From: Marinagarivorans sp.
Lineage (GTDB): Bacteria; Pseudomonadota; Gammaproteobacteria; Pseudomonadales; Cellvibrionaceae
DNA length: 40,300 nucleotides
Reading direction: 5' to 3'
NCBI GenBank assembly: GCA_028281865.1
Contig: JANQJB010000033.1
Location: forward strand, 1 to 40,300
Shown: piece after piece, positions 32,405-40,300 of the stretch
Numbering within the stretch: the first letter of the stretch is position 1
Layout of the letters: every line of letters starts with the position of its first letter
Notes under the pieces: generated by a model
What the model was told of the DNA's origin: nothing
Database searches by the model: none
What the model saw: only the letters and a program-made list of their open reading frames with translations
Position numbers and translations under genes: made by a program

Positions 32405-35400
32405 ATGATATCCCGTGCCCTGTTTTATCTCGCTTGTTACAGCGCTGCATTATTTACCGTAGGTTGTGGTGAAAAAACTAACAAACAAGAAACTCCATCT
32501 GAAGCTGCCACCTCGACCCCAAAAACAGGGCAGTCGCAAGTTGAAAAACCGGCTAAACCTACAACTAGCACTAAAGATAAAGCCTTAATTGCAGAGGAAG
32601 CGCGCCTGCGCATGCAGAACTTTATCATTCCTGAGGGTATGCAAATCGACCTGTGGGCCGACGAATCACAGACACTTAACCCCGCCTTTTTGAGCTTCGA
32701 TTCACGCGGGCGCATGTTCGTCGCCGAAATTGGTCGTATTCACAAAGGTGTCAGCGATATTCGCCGCTATCCCGAAATGACGGCAGAAGACATTATGATC
32801 GAATCTTCCGCCGATCGTTTAGCCATGTATAAAAAGCATGCGAGTACCACGCCGATGAGCTACTACACATCGGGTACCGATCAGATTCGTTTGCTCGAAG
32901 ACACAGACAACGATGGCTTCGCCGATAAATCCACCTTGTTTGCCACTAATTTTAACGAGCCTCTTGACGGTATCGGTTCTGGAGTCATCGAGCGAGACGG
33001 CAAGATTTATTACACCAACATACCGCATTTATGGATGCTACAAGACAAAGACGATGACGGCGTGGCCGAAGACCGCGTCTCGCTGCAAGACGGCTTTGGT
33101 ATTCGCATGAGCTTTTTTGGACACGACATGCACGGTCTCGCCTGGGGTCCAGACGGGAAGTTATATTGGTCGATTGGCGACCGCGGCTACAGTTTTACTA
33201 CACGCGAGGGAAATAAATTTCACGGACCTAATATTGGCGCAGTATTCCGTGCCAACGCCGACGGCTCTGATATCGAAGTTTTCTACACCGGCTTGCGTAA
33301 CCCTCAAGAGCTCGCCTTCGACGATTTCGGCAACTTGTTTACCGCAGATAACGACGGCGACGGCGGTGATGTCGAGCGCATAAACTACATTGTTGAAGGA
33401 GGAGACTCCGGCTGGCACGCCGGTCATCAGAGCATTATAAGTTTCACTTCGAGGCTGGAATTGCGCTCACATTTTTATACTGGCGAAAGCAAAATTCCAA
33501 ACGACTGGTTACTGCGCGATATGTGGAAACCGCGCAATGACAAACAACCCGCCTTCGCTCTGCCCGGGATAGGGCAAATTAACGGCGGCCCCTCGGGTCT
33601 CACCTACAACCCATCTAACTATCTTGGGCAAAATTTGGAGGACACATTTTTTGTAATCCATTTTAAAGGTGCGCCGGAACAGACTTATGTCTCGACGTTT
33701 AAAGTGGAGGAAAACGGCGCTGGCTTTACCATGGTGGACAATGAAGAATTTATCCGTGGCATCAACACGGTGGATTTGGATTTTGGTCCTGATGGCCGCC
33801 TTTACTTAACCGAATTTAATTACGGCAGCTGGCAAATGCAAGACGAGGGATCCATTCTCGTTGTTAGCAACCCGGCCGAAAAAAGCAATACAGAGACAGA
33901 GGAGTTTGAAAAGCTGCTAACAAGCGACTTCAGCCAATACTCGATTGATGAATTAACTGCTTTTCTGGGCCGCAACCATCAACATCTGCGTTTGCGGGCG
34001 CAATATGAACTGGCGAAACGCAAGGACGAGGCAGTCGCGCAATTTACGCAGCTAGCACTCGACAAAAATGGTGAGCTGTTTAAGCGCATTCACGGAATTT
34101 GGGGGCTCGGGCAAATGGCTTACAGCAGCGCCTACACCGTCGATATTCTTTTACCGCTAATTGCCTTACTAAACGACTCCGATAACCAAGTGCGCATTCA
34201 AGTTGCAAAGGTACTGGGTGACCACAAAGTCGAAGCCGCGGCGGATAAATTAATTGCCGCACTGGAAGATAAGCATGCGCGAGTCGCCATGTATGCGGCA
34301 ATTGGCTTAGGTCGGATGAAGCACAGCGCCGCGATACCCGCCGTGATTAAAGCGCTAGAAAAACACGGCGATCAAGATTTATGGCTGCAACACGGTTTTA
34401 TTATGACGCTTCAAGGCTTAGATAAGCACCATTGGATTGAGCATAAAACGAGTGCATCTGACAATGTTCGCATGGCTGTTTTATTGGTATTACGCCGCTT
34501 AGCTGACCCAGAAATAAAAGATTTTCTCGACGACAAAAATCCTAAAATTGTGCAGGAGGCGATTACAGCTATTAACGATTTACCGATCGTCGAAGCACGC
34601 CCGCAACTTGCTGCCCTACTTAAAAGCTACATAAAAGTCGATAAAAAAGCCCAGCCGAAAAACGCTATTGAAAGCTTTATGCTCCACCGGCTTATTAATG
34701 CGAATTACGACGAGGGCGGTGCAAACAATGCAGAGCATATTTTGGCTTTTGCACAAAACCCCAATGTCAGCCCACGTTTATTGGCCGAAGCACTCGCGGC
34801 TATCGAAGCCTGGCATACGCTTAATCCAATTGACTCAACTACAGGTCTGCCGGCGAGGCCAAACCGGGATCGGGCCGATATCAAAGCACTCGTTCATCAA
34901 TATTTACCCAGTATTATCGATGTCGCGAAAGGGCAAGCTGTCGTACAAGTTATGCGTATTGCCGACGCCAATGAATTTACCATCGCATCAGATGTATTAG
35001 TTGCACAAGCCAAAGATACGAGCAATATAACGGGTATACGTGAACAAGCTTTACAGACTCTGTTAAATCGCAAGCACGAAAAACTCGCCGAACTTGCGAG
35101 CGATTTATTAAAGGATGCCAAAGCACCCATTCGAGCAAAAGCACTAGAAGTTATTGTCGCGTTAGGTTCGGCGCAAGGAACAAGCGCGGCATTAGAATTT
35201 GCCAACTCCGGTAATTGGATTGACCAGCAAGCGGCTTTACGGGTTATAAAAAACTTAGAAGGCGATAAAATTGACGTATTGATTATCACAAAAATGCAAG
35301 CATTGTTGGACGGCAATGCAGAAGCGGCGAGCTTGCTCGAATTAATTGATGCGGCAAAGGCAAAATCAAACCCTGAAATTGTTGCGCTGGTTAAGCAACA

Positions 35401-35902
35401 TGAAGCTCGCATGGCAAATGCCGATATCATGACGCAGTTTGCCGGCGCACTTGAGGGCGGCAATGTGCAACGTGGCAAAGATTTATTTTTCGGTGGCGGC
35501 GCCGGAGAATGTTTACGCTGCCACGAGGTCAAACGCAAAGGCAGCCGTGTTGGGCCAGTATTGACTAAAATCGCAGATTATCACGACAAGCACTATTTAC
35601 TCGAAGCAATGGTTGACCCCAGCGCCGTTATCGCACCTGGATTTGGCTCGATGGCCGTTACGCTCGCCAGTGAAGAAAAAGTAAGCGGTATATTTATGGG
35701 TGAAGACGACAATACGCTGAAGCTGAAAATGCCCGATGAAACAATACAAAAATTCGTTAAAGCCGAGCTGAAGGAAATTCAACGCCCAATCTCCGGCATG
35801 CCACCAATGAATTATTTATTATCACCCTATCAGTTGCGTGATTTAACTGCTTATCTCGCGACACTGAAGACACAAGCGAGAAAAAATAACAAAGCACATT
35901 GA
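32405..35902 (+). CDS. PVC-type dehydrogenase/HEAT/cytochrome c lipoprotein
   Basis: An 1165-residue lipoprotein; lipobox TVGC (Cys21), then a Thr/Lys-rich linker. Residues about 75-500 form a beta-propeller of the membrane-bound dehydrogenase type: IPEGMQIDLWADESQTLNPA, HGLAWGPDGKLYWSIGDRGY, FYTGLRNPQELAFDDFGNLF and DGDGGDVERIN. Residues about 510-1010 are HEAT repeats (RIQVAKVLGDHKVEAAADKL and similar). The last part is a c-type cytochrome: C1036-L-R-C1039-H1040 in the phrase AGECLRCHEVKRKG, followed by RVGPVLTKIADYHDKHYLLE and the distal SGMPPMNYLLSPYQLRDLTA. The whole matches the heme-binding CxxCH proteins common in Planctomycetes, which appear with ThuA and sugar isomerases. It probably passes electrons from sugar oxidation to the respiratory chain. 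Confidence 0.92.
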   Translation: MISRALFYLACYSAALFTVGCGEKTNKQETPSEAATSTPKTGQSQVEKPAKPTTSTKDKALIAEEARLRMQNFIIPEGMQIDLWADESQTLNPAFLSFDSRGRMFVAEIGRIHKGVSDIRRYPEMTAEDIMIESSADRLAMYKKHASTTPMSYYTSGTDQIRLLEDTDNDGFADKSTLFATNFNEPLDGIGSGVIERDGKIYYTNIPHLWMLQDKDDDGVAEDRVSLQDGFGIRMSFFGHDMHGLAWGPDGKLYWSIGDRGYSFTTREGNKFHGPNIGAVFRANADGSDIEVFYTGLRNPQELAFDDFGNLFTADNDGDGGDVERINYIVEGGDSGWHAGHQSIISFTSRLELRSHFYTGESKIPNDWLLRDMWKPRNDKQPAFALPGIGQINGGPSGLTYNPSNYLGQNLEDTFFVIHFKGAPEQTYVSTFKVEENGAGFTMVDNEEFIRGINTVDLDFGPDGRLYLTEFNYGSWQMQDEGSILVVSNPAEKSNTETEEFEKLLTSDFSQYSIDELTAFLGRNHQHLRLRAQYELAKRKDEAVAQFTQLALDKNGELFKRIHGIWGLGQMAYSSAYTVDILLPLIALLNDSDNQVRIQVAKVLGDHKVEAAADKLIAALEDKHARVAMYAAIGLGRMKHSAAIPAVIKALEKHGDQDLWLQHGFIMTLQGLDKHHWIEHKTSASDNVRMAVLLVLRRLADPEIKDFLDDKNPKIVQEAITAINDLPIVEARPQLAALLKSYIKVDKKAQPKNAIESFMLHRLINANYDEGGANNAEHILAFAQNPNVSPRLLAEALAAIEAWHTLNPIDSTTGLPARPNRDRADIKALVHQYLPSIIDVAKGQAVVQVMRIADANEFTIASDVLVAQAKDTSNITGIREQALQTLLNRKHEKLAELASDLLKDAKAPIRAKALEVIVALGSAQGTSAALEFANSGNWIDQQAALRVIKNLEGDKIDVLIITKMQALLDGNAEAASLLELIDAAKAKSNPEIVALVKQHEARMANADIMTQFAGALEGGNVQRGKDLFFGGGAGECLRCHEVKRKGSRVGPVLTKIADYHDKHYLLEAMVDPSAVIAPGFGSMAVTLASEEKVSGIFMGEDDNTLKLKMPDETIQKFVKAELKEIQRPISGMPPMNYLLSPYQLRDLTAYLATLKTQARKNNKAH

Positions 35903-35924
35903 GTTGTCAGTATGCTGACGACTC
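35901..35924. repeat. stem-loop overlapping the stop codon
   Basis: GAGTTGTCAG (35901-35910) pairs with CTGACGACTC (35915-35924) through 10 base pairs, one a G-T, around TATG. It is followed by A-rich, not T-rich, DNA, so it is not a standard + strand terminator. It may mark the operon's 3' end as an RNA-stabilising hairpin. Confidence 0.45.
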
Positions 35925-35999
35925 AAAAACAATTCAAAACAGTTAATGCATCTCGAATTTAATTATTTTTTATTTTGTTTTTTTAGTTGAGAGAAAACG

Positions 36000-37211
36000 A
36001 TGAAACAAAAAATAGAATTCACTAGTAATGGATTAACACTTCGAGGGTTATTGGAGTCACCAAAAACTAAGGCCTCTGACTACGCTTTATTTGCTCACTG
36101 CTTCACTTGTGGCAAAGACATCGCAGCCGCGTCACGTATTTCTCGCGCTTTAACGGCAAAGGGCATAGCCGTTATGCGTTTTGATTTTACTGGCTTGGGC
36201 AGTAGTGATGGAGATTTCTCAAATACTAACTACTCCTCCAATGTAAACGATCTAATTGCCGCATCTGAATTTCTGAAAAGTAACTATAAAGCGCCAAGCT
36301 TGCTGATTGGACACAGCCTCGGCGGGGCGGCAGTGCTCGCAGCAGCACATAGCCTGCCCGAAGTAACGGCAATTGTCACAATTGGTGCCCCTCATCGCGC
36401 GGAACATGTACTGCATAACTTCTCTGCCAACCTAAGCGACATTAACGAAAACGGCGAAGCCGAAGTGGCCCTGGGTTTTAGAAGATTCACAATAAAAAAA
36501 CAATTTATCGATGACGTGCAAAATACCGAATCCAAAATCGGCGCACTTAAAAAAGCGCTTCTCGTTATGCACTCCCCGATGGATGCAACGGTAAATATTC
36601 AAGAAGCGGAAAAAATTTATAAAGATGCTAAACACCCGAAAAGCTTTGTCAGCTTAGATACCGCCGATCATTTAGTATCAAATAAAGATGATGCCGAATA
36701 TATCGCCACCACAATAGCGGCATGGTCAAGTAGATATATGCAGACCGGTCTCTCAGAGGAAACAACTCCGGTAAAAGTAGAAAATGGGCATATAACGGTC
36801 GAGGAAAAAGATCGAAAATTTGCTCAACACGTCTACAGCGATAGCCACCATTGGCTGGCAGATGAGCCAGTGTCCGTTGGCGGTACTAATTTGGGTCCGG
36901 ACCCTTACGAGCACCTGCTCGCTGCGCTTGGCACATGCACCTCCATGACGTTGCGTATGTACGCTAACCGCAAAAAGCTTCCGCTCAATAAAATTAGCGT
37001 TAAATTAAACCACGAGCGCTGCTATGTTGAAGACTGTGAAAATTGCGACGAAGCGCCGCGACAAATCGATCAACTCAATCGCGAGATTATTCTTGAAGGT
37101 AATTTAAGCGACGAACAGAAAAATAGACTATTAGAAATCGCCGATAAATGCCCCGTGCATAAGACCTTACACGGTCACCCGATCGTTAAGACAAAGCTTT
37201 TAGAGAAGTGA
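36000..37211 (+). CDS. alpha/beta hydrolase-OsmC fusion protein
   Basis: A 403-residue cytoplasmic fusion. Residues 1-245 are an alpha/beta hydrolase with S106 in [12 protein letters not shown]195 in [10 protein letters not shown] and H224 in DTADHLVS as catalytic triad. Residues 265-400 are an OsmC-like domain with paired cysteines C313 ([12 protein letters not shown]) and C384 (DKCPVHKTL), the layout of Ohr/OsmC peroxidases. OsmC proteins reduce organic hydroperoxides; the hydrolase may free a substrate, such as an acyl peroxide. Fusions of this type are known and are not a novelty. GAGAG at 35990 supports ATG 36000. Confidence 0.93.
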   Translation: MKQKIEFTSNGLTLRGLLESPKTKASDYALFAHCFTCGKDIAAASRISRALTAKGIAVMRFDFTGLGSSDGDFSNTNYSSNVNDLIAASEFLKSNYKAPSLLIGHSLGGAAVLAAAHSLPEVTAIVTIGAPHRAEHVLHNFSANLSDINENGEAEVALGFRRFTIKKQFIDDVQNTESKIGALKKALLVMHSPMDATVNIQEAEKIYKDAKHPKSFVSLDTADHLVSNKDDAEYIATTIAAWSSRYMQTGLSEETTPVKVENGHITVEEKDRKFAQHVYSDSHHWLADEPVSVGGTNLGPDPYEHLLAALGTCTSMTLRMYANRKKLPLNKISVKLNHERCYVEDCENCDEAPRQIDQLNREIILEGNLSDEQKNRLLEIADKCPVHKTLHGHPIVKTKLLEK

Positions 37212-37293
37212 AACTGTTTGCTCAGCGCAACACCAGTTTTTAGATACGCATTTAAATCAATCTATCCTCTAAGCGGAGAAAACTATCACAGCA

Positions 37294-37800
37294 ATGCGCA
37301 TTAAAGATGAGATCGCCAACTGGGATGGGAAATCCTCAAGTGATATTAAAACCGTTTACAAGCGCCACCGTAGCAATAAGGATTTTATTTCGATACTTAT
37401 CGAATGCATTCCAGAAATAGAACTTCAAAATGGAGCCACCTGGTTGATAAAACATTGTTTAGAGAATAAAAATCAGGCAAGCAACAAAGAAACGAACACA
37501 CTATTTAAACTCCTACCCCAGCTCAATCATTGGGAAGCAAAACTACATATTCTGCAATGCCTACCTTACTTAGTAATAAGTGCCAAGAACAAAAAGAAAG
37601 TGGAAACTTTCTTGCGCGAAAACCTTGTTGACAAAAACAAATTTGTTAGGGCATGGACATATAATGGATTTTATCAACTATCGCTTCAGCACCCAGAATA
37701 CGAAGAAGAAATTCAGCAGTTTCTCGCAATGGCGATGAGAGATGAAGCCCCTTCCGTTAAGGCGAGAATCAGAAATATATTAAAAGATGCCAAAAATTAA
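37294..37800 (+). CDS. small HEAT-repeat-like protein
   Basis: A 168-residue, all-helical cytoplasmic protein of unknown function. NGATWLIKHCLENKNQASNK, HWEAKLHILQCLPYLVISAK, and VRAWTYNGFYQLSLQHPE with DEAPSVKARIRNILKD look like four HEAT-type helix pairs. Such folds bind proteins or peptides. No signal peptide. It lies 82 bases after the fusion gene and may be on the same transcript; no promoter is obvious. Confidence 0.7.
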   Translation: MRIKDEIANWDGKSSSDIKTVYKRHRSNKDFISILIECIPEIELQNGATWLIKHCLENKNQASNKETNTLFKLLPQLNHWEAKLHILQCLPYLVISAKNKKKVETFLRENLVDKNKFVRAWTYNGFYQLSLQHPEYEEEIQQFLAMAMRDEAPSVKARIRNILKDAKN

Positions 37801-37841
37801 CGACATCTTTTTAGCATTCAAAATTCAGGAAATTAAATCGA

Positions 37842-38201
37842 CTAATCCACTTTGAAGAATGGAATCGACAACGGGTAGCGCCAAACCTTCCCTTCGTTGG
37901 CTTTTATCGCTCCGATAATTGTAAATACAAAGCTCAGTATCGCGACGACAAATATCAAAACAAAGCCAATAACCACAAGCATTAATATCACACAAATAAT
38001 GTAATAAATAATACTACTGATAATCCAATTAAAAACGACTTTACCGTGACGATCAATTTCTGGAAAACTATCTTTATTCGTCGCCCACATCACAATTGGC
38101 ATCGCCAAACCCAGACCAGGAAAAGCAAAACCGGCAAATTGGCTCAGATGTAACAACATACAGTAAGTATTTTGTTCCATACCCCAAGGTTTTTCATTCA
38201 T
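37842..38201 (-). CDS. DUF4870 membrane protein
   Basis: A 119-residue protein with three to four hydrophobic segments: YCMLLHLSQFAGFAFPGLGL, AMPIVMWATNKDSFPEIDRH, VVFNWIISSIIYYIICVILM and FVVAILSFVFTIIGAIKANE. The H-L-S-x-F-A-G start, the GKVVFNW phrase and the GAIKANEGK end match the DUF4870 family, a Tic20-like membrane fold of unknown role. ATG 38201 has GGAGAAAC upstream on the - strand. Confidence 0.9.
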   Translation of the reverse strand: MNEKPWGMEQNTYCMLLHLSQFAGFAFPGLGLAMPIVMWATNKDSFPEIDRHGKVVFNWIISSIIYYIICVILMLVVIGFVLIFVVAILSFVFTIIGAIKANEGKVWRYPLSIPFFKVD

Positions 38202-38752
38202 AGTGTTTCTCCTTATAACCGTGGATTTTCAAAGAAAAATGTAATCAACAAGGTACGAAAGGTAAGTGCCACCTTTATGCACCATATAAAAAATCAAACT
38301 AAAAACCAAAACTCTTTAGCACCGAAAGGAATTTAAACCAATATAGAAGCACTCTAACATTTTGTATTTTAAAGGAAAACCCGACTCAACTCAGACATAG
38401 TCAAAAATGGACCGCGACGACAGTTTGTCGGGTTCACAATAAGATATTTTCATTTTTGCGAAAGATTTCGCCCGACAAACGTTACAGGTTGTCTATGATA
38501 GCTGAAGTTTAAATACACAGTTTAATAAAATAAAAAATACGGATGAGGGATAAACACGAGGTTTAGAGGCTAGTTTTGCGCTTTTCGCGTTTTATGTATA
38601 CATACCGTTATCGGTTTACCCACGCAGAGTTCCGCGCAAATAAAACGATTGTCCATTAGCTGGTTAATTAGCGTGAGTGAATGTTAGGCGTATCACATTC
38701 CCTTCGAAAATAACAATAATTCGATTTCGCTCACTAATAGCGAGGGCATTTG
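38202..38752. other. 551-bp gene-free stretch
   Basis: No gene is seen on either strand. It contains the inverted repeat at 38423-38480, a perfect 12-bp palindrome TATGTATACATA (38593-38604), and a hairpin AAAGGT/ACCTTT (38258-38276). It must carry the promoters of the two flanking divergent genes, which I could not place. Confidence 0.5.
38423..38480. repeat. 10-bp inverted repeat with nested hairpin
   Basis: GTTTGTCGGG (38423-38432) and CCCGACAAAC (38471-38480) are exact complements 38 bases apart. Inside, GCGAAA (38458-38463) and TTTCGC (38466-38471) form a second tight hairpin that shares one base with the outer arm. It could be an RNA structure, an operator or a mobile-element trace; only one copy is seen. 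Confidence 0.5.
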
Positions 38753-40300
38753 ATGTCTTGCAAAACCTATTTTACCGTTATTTTTTTCGTCTTTTTTTTG
38801 GGCGCTTGCTCCGGTGGAGAAACAGAACCTAAACCTAGTTCTTCATCTTCCAGCTCAGGCGAAACTTCAAGCAGCAGCTCCTCGAGTAGTTCCTCTGGTG
38901 ATTCTTCAAACAGTTCTTCGAGCAGCAGTTCCTCCTCTTCTGGCCTGCCGTCTGTAACATTGAGTTTCGTCAAACCCGAAGCTGACGCGATTTTTGACGA
39001 AGGCAATGCGGTAGACATCGAAATCACGACAACGCCTGCAGACTCGATTGAAAAAATCGAACTTTATGTCGACGGTATTTTAGTTCGCGAACTGGACGCG
39101 CCACCGTGGGAATGGAGCAGCACCAACGGCGATTCTATGTTGGCTGAAATTGAACCGGGCCCGGCGGTTATTACCGCAACAGCTACGACCAATAGCGGCG
39201 AGAAGATTAACGCTGCACAAAATATCTCTATCAATCCCGCAAGTTTACGGGTCGCAAGTCTAACGCTGATCGATGTTAGCGAACAATCTAGCGCCGACGC
39301 GCAAATGGCAGTCATTTCATTCGATCCAAGGGATACAGGCACTGTCGTTGATATTAACCTTGATGAGCTCGGCAACCCTCCCCTAACCCTACGTGCAGAA
39401 ACAGAAGGACAAGTCGAGAGTGTCCGTTTTAGCTTGAATGAAGTGGTGAATCAACGCACCGACAGCAATCCGCCCTATGTTATCGCGCCGGGCAGCTCTG
39501 GCATACCCGGCCCGTGGGATCTCGAACCTGGAAGTTACACCGTCAAAGCTGTTCCCTATAGCGAAAATTCTGGAGCCGGCGATGCTGGCCCAACTCGAAC
39601 CGTGCGTTTTCGCTTACTCGCGTCAAAAGTGGAAATTAAACAAGACTCACTTTTTCTGCTGGAAAAGCCCGGTGAAAATACTAATGAAAAACTCACTTTG
39701 AATATCGAAAATAGCGGCAATTTAGGCAAAACCTTTTTGCTAAGCAATATCCCGAATTGGCTGAGCACCGAGCAATTATCTGGAGAGATCGGACCAGAAG
39801 AAAATGTATCAATAGTATTCGAAACGCCGAACTGCGACGGAGAAAAAAGCGAAAGCGGTGAATTTAATATACGCATCGGTGATGGCTCCACCAGCAGTAT
39901 TCCGGTGAGCTGGGTTTGCAGTTCGCGCCCACTATTCGACTTTAGTCTTGATCGCTTTTATTTCAATCAGGGTGTACCGGTAAACGACTCAGATAGTCAA
40001 GCAGAAGGTGCTGACGTCAAATTAGTTGCCAAACGCGAGGGCTTGGCACGCGCATTTGTGACGAGCTCCGGCGCAGAGGGCAACCCGGCTGCGCCGCAGG
40101 TAAAACTTTTTTATAAAACCGAAAGCGGCGAAGAAGGCAGCTTTGACCTTGAGGGACCTAATGTCGTCCGTGAATCAGTTAACGAAGGGCGCTTAGATCG
40201 CACATTCAACCGTAAATTACCAAAAGATTTTTTTACGGTAGACACTGAATACTATGTAATGGTAGACCCCGAAAACCAAGTGGCGGAGCAAAACGAAAAC
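38753..40300 (+). CDS. polyserine-linker lipoprotein, 3' end beyond the window
   Basis: The frame is open from ATG 38753 to the last base, 516 codons. A lipoprotein signal ends in FFLGACSGG. Residues 27-64 form an almost pure serine linker with a few G, D, N, E and T residues, the type found in secreted enzymes of Saccharophagus and Teredinibacter. Then comes an Ig-like domain (SVTLSFVKPEADAIFDEGNA, IEKIELYVDGILVRELDAPP). From about residue 405, FDFSLDRFYFNQGVPVNDSD and LVAKREGLARAFVTSSGA resemble the region that precedes zinc-protease domains in some secreted proteins. The enzyme part, if any, would lie beyond the window. AGGGC at 38743 is a weak ribosome site. Confidence 0.85.
   Translation, partial: MSCKTYFTVIFFVFFLGACSGGETEPKPSSSSSSSGETSSSSSSSSSSGDSSNSSSSSSSSSSGLPSVTLSFVKPEADAIFDEGNAVDIEITTTPADSIEKIELYVDGILVRELDAPPWEWSSTNGDSMLAEIEPGPAVITATATTNSGEKINAAQNISINPASLRVASLTLIDVSEQSSADAQMAVISFDPRDTGTVVDINLDELGNPPLTLRAETEGQVESVRFSLNEVVNQRTDSNPPYVIAPGSSGIPGPWDLEPGSYTVKAVPYSENSGAGDAGPTRTVRFRLLASKVEIKQDSLFLLEKPGENTNEKLTLNIENSGNLGKTFLLSNIPNWLSTEQLSGEIGPEENVSIVFETPNCDGEKSESGEFNIRIGDGSTSSIPVSWVCSSRPLFDFSLDRFYFNQGVPVNDSDSQAEGADVKLVAKREGLARAFVTSSGAEGNPAAPQVKLFYKTESGEEGSFDLEGPNVVRESVNEGRLDRTFNRKLPKDFFTVDTEYYVMVDPENQVAEQNEN

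Noticed and set aside
38767-39891. - strand frames opposite the polyserine lipoprotein, one rich in Glu and Leu
   Set aside because: The Glu/Leu run is the reverse reading of serine codons; the + frame has a signal peptide, linker and Ig-like domain and runs without a stop to the window edge.
1-40300. CRISPR arrays, tRNA or rRNA genes, insertion sequences with transposase
   Set aside because: No regularly spaced repeats, no cloverleaf or rRNA stretch, and no transposase or integrase frame were seen on either strand.

Overview
The window looks like chromosomal DNA of a marine or polysaccharide-degrading gammaproteobacterium, most likely of the Saccharophagus/Teredinibacter/Cellvibrio kind. 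The reasons are a proteobacterial rlmB-rnr pair, many secreted proteins and lipoproteins, and a serine-only linker in the last lipoprotein, which is a trademark of that group. The assignment is inference from style, not from a marker gene.

Region 1 (1-9506) is an accessory block. It holds fourteen recognisable small genes plus some debris, all on the + strand, each its own family, with weak promoters and short gaps: a GIY-YIG nuclease fragment with an internal stop, GNAT acetyltransferase, glutathione S-transferase, a small secreted protein, MAPEG, GrpB/UPF0157, class II glutamine amidotransferase, DUF2200, EthD, Sel1-like, redoxin, TfoX-N, a two-helix membrane protein, DUF1801, cytochrome b561 and a SAM methyltransferase. 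A 78-bp element at 302-379 has the full architecture of an integron attC site: paired R and L boxes, an extrahelical base and a terminal hairpin. Weaker, degenerate look-alikes follow at 913-976, 1773-1817 and 2234-2324. The block reads as an old or decayed cassette array; no integrase lies in the window.

Region 2 (9527-14906) is core rlmB and rnr on the - strand, then a small secreted protein and a large two-receiver histidine-kinase-like protein that has lost its phosphoacceptor histidine and ATP-box glycines. Region 3 (15340-18497) is a TraF-like outer-membrane protein followed by a lipoprotein with a calcium-loop-like motif, closed by a perfect 17-bp terminator.

Region 4 (18651-25020) holds a second GrpB, a protein with two HTH domains divergent from a MAPEG-RraB pair, a CMAH-like metallo-beta-lactamase-fold protein, and an OmpR-type response regulator with its sensor kinase. 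Region 5 (25262-30045) has a Tat-exported PhoX-type phosphatase divergent from a purple-acid-phosphatase-like lipoprotein. Between them lie four 7-bp units spaced exactly 11 bp apart, like a Pho box. An LprI-domain protein and a beta-barrel protein follow.

Region 6 (30376-35902) is an operon of three exported proteins: a ThuA-like lipoprotein, a Tat-exported sugar isomerase-fold protein, and an 1165-residue dehydrogenase/HEAT/cytochrome c lipoprotein. It is probably a periplasmic sugar-oxidation unit. Region 7 (36000-40300) has an alpha/beta hydrolase-OsmC fusion, a HEAT-like protein, a DUF4870 membrane protein, a 551-bp gene-free stretch with a 10-bp inverted repeat, and the start of a polyserine lipoprotein that runs off the window.
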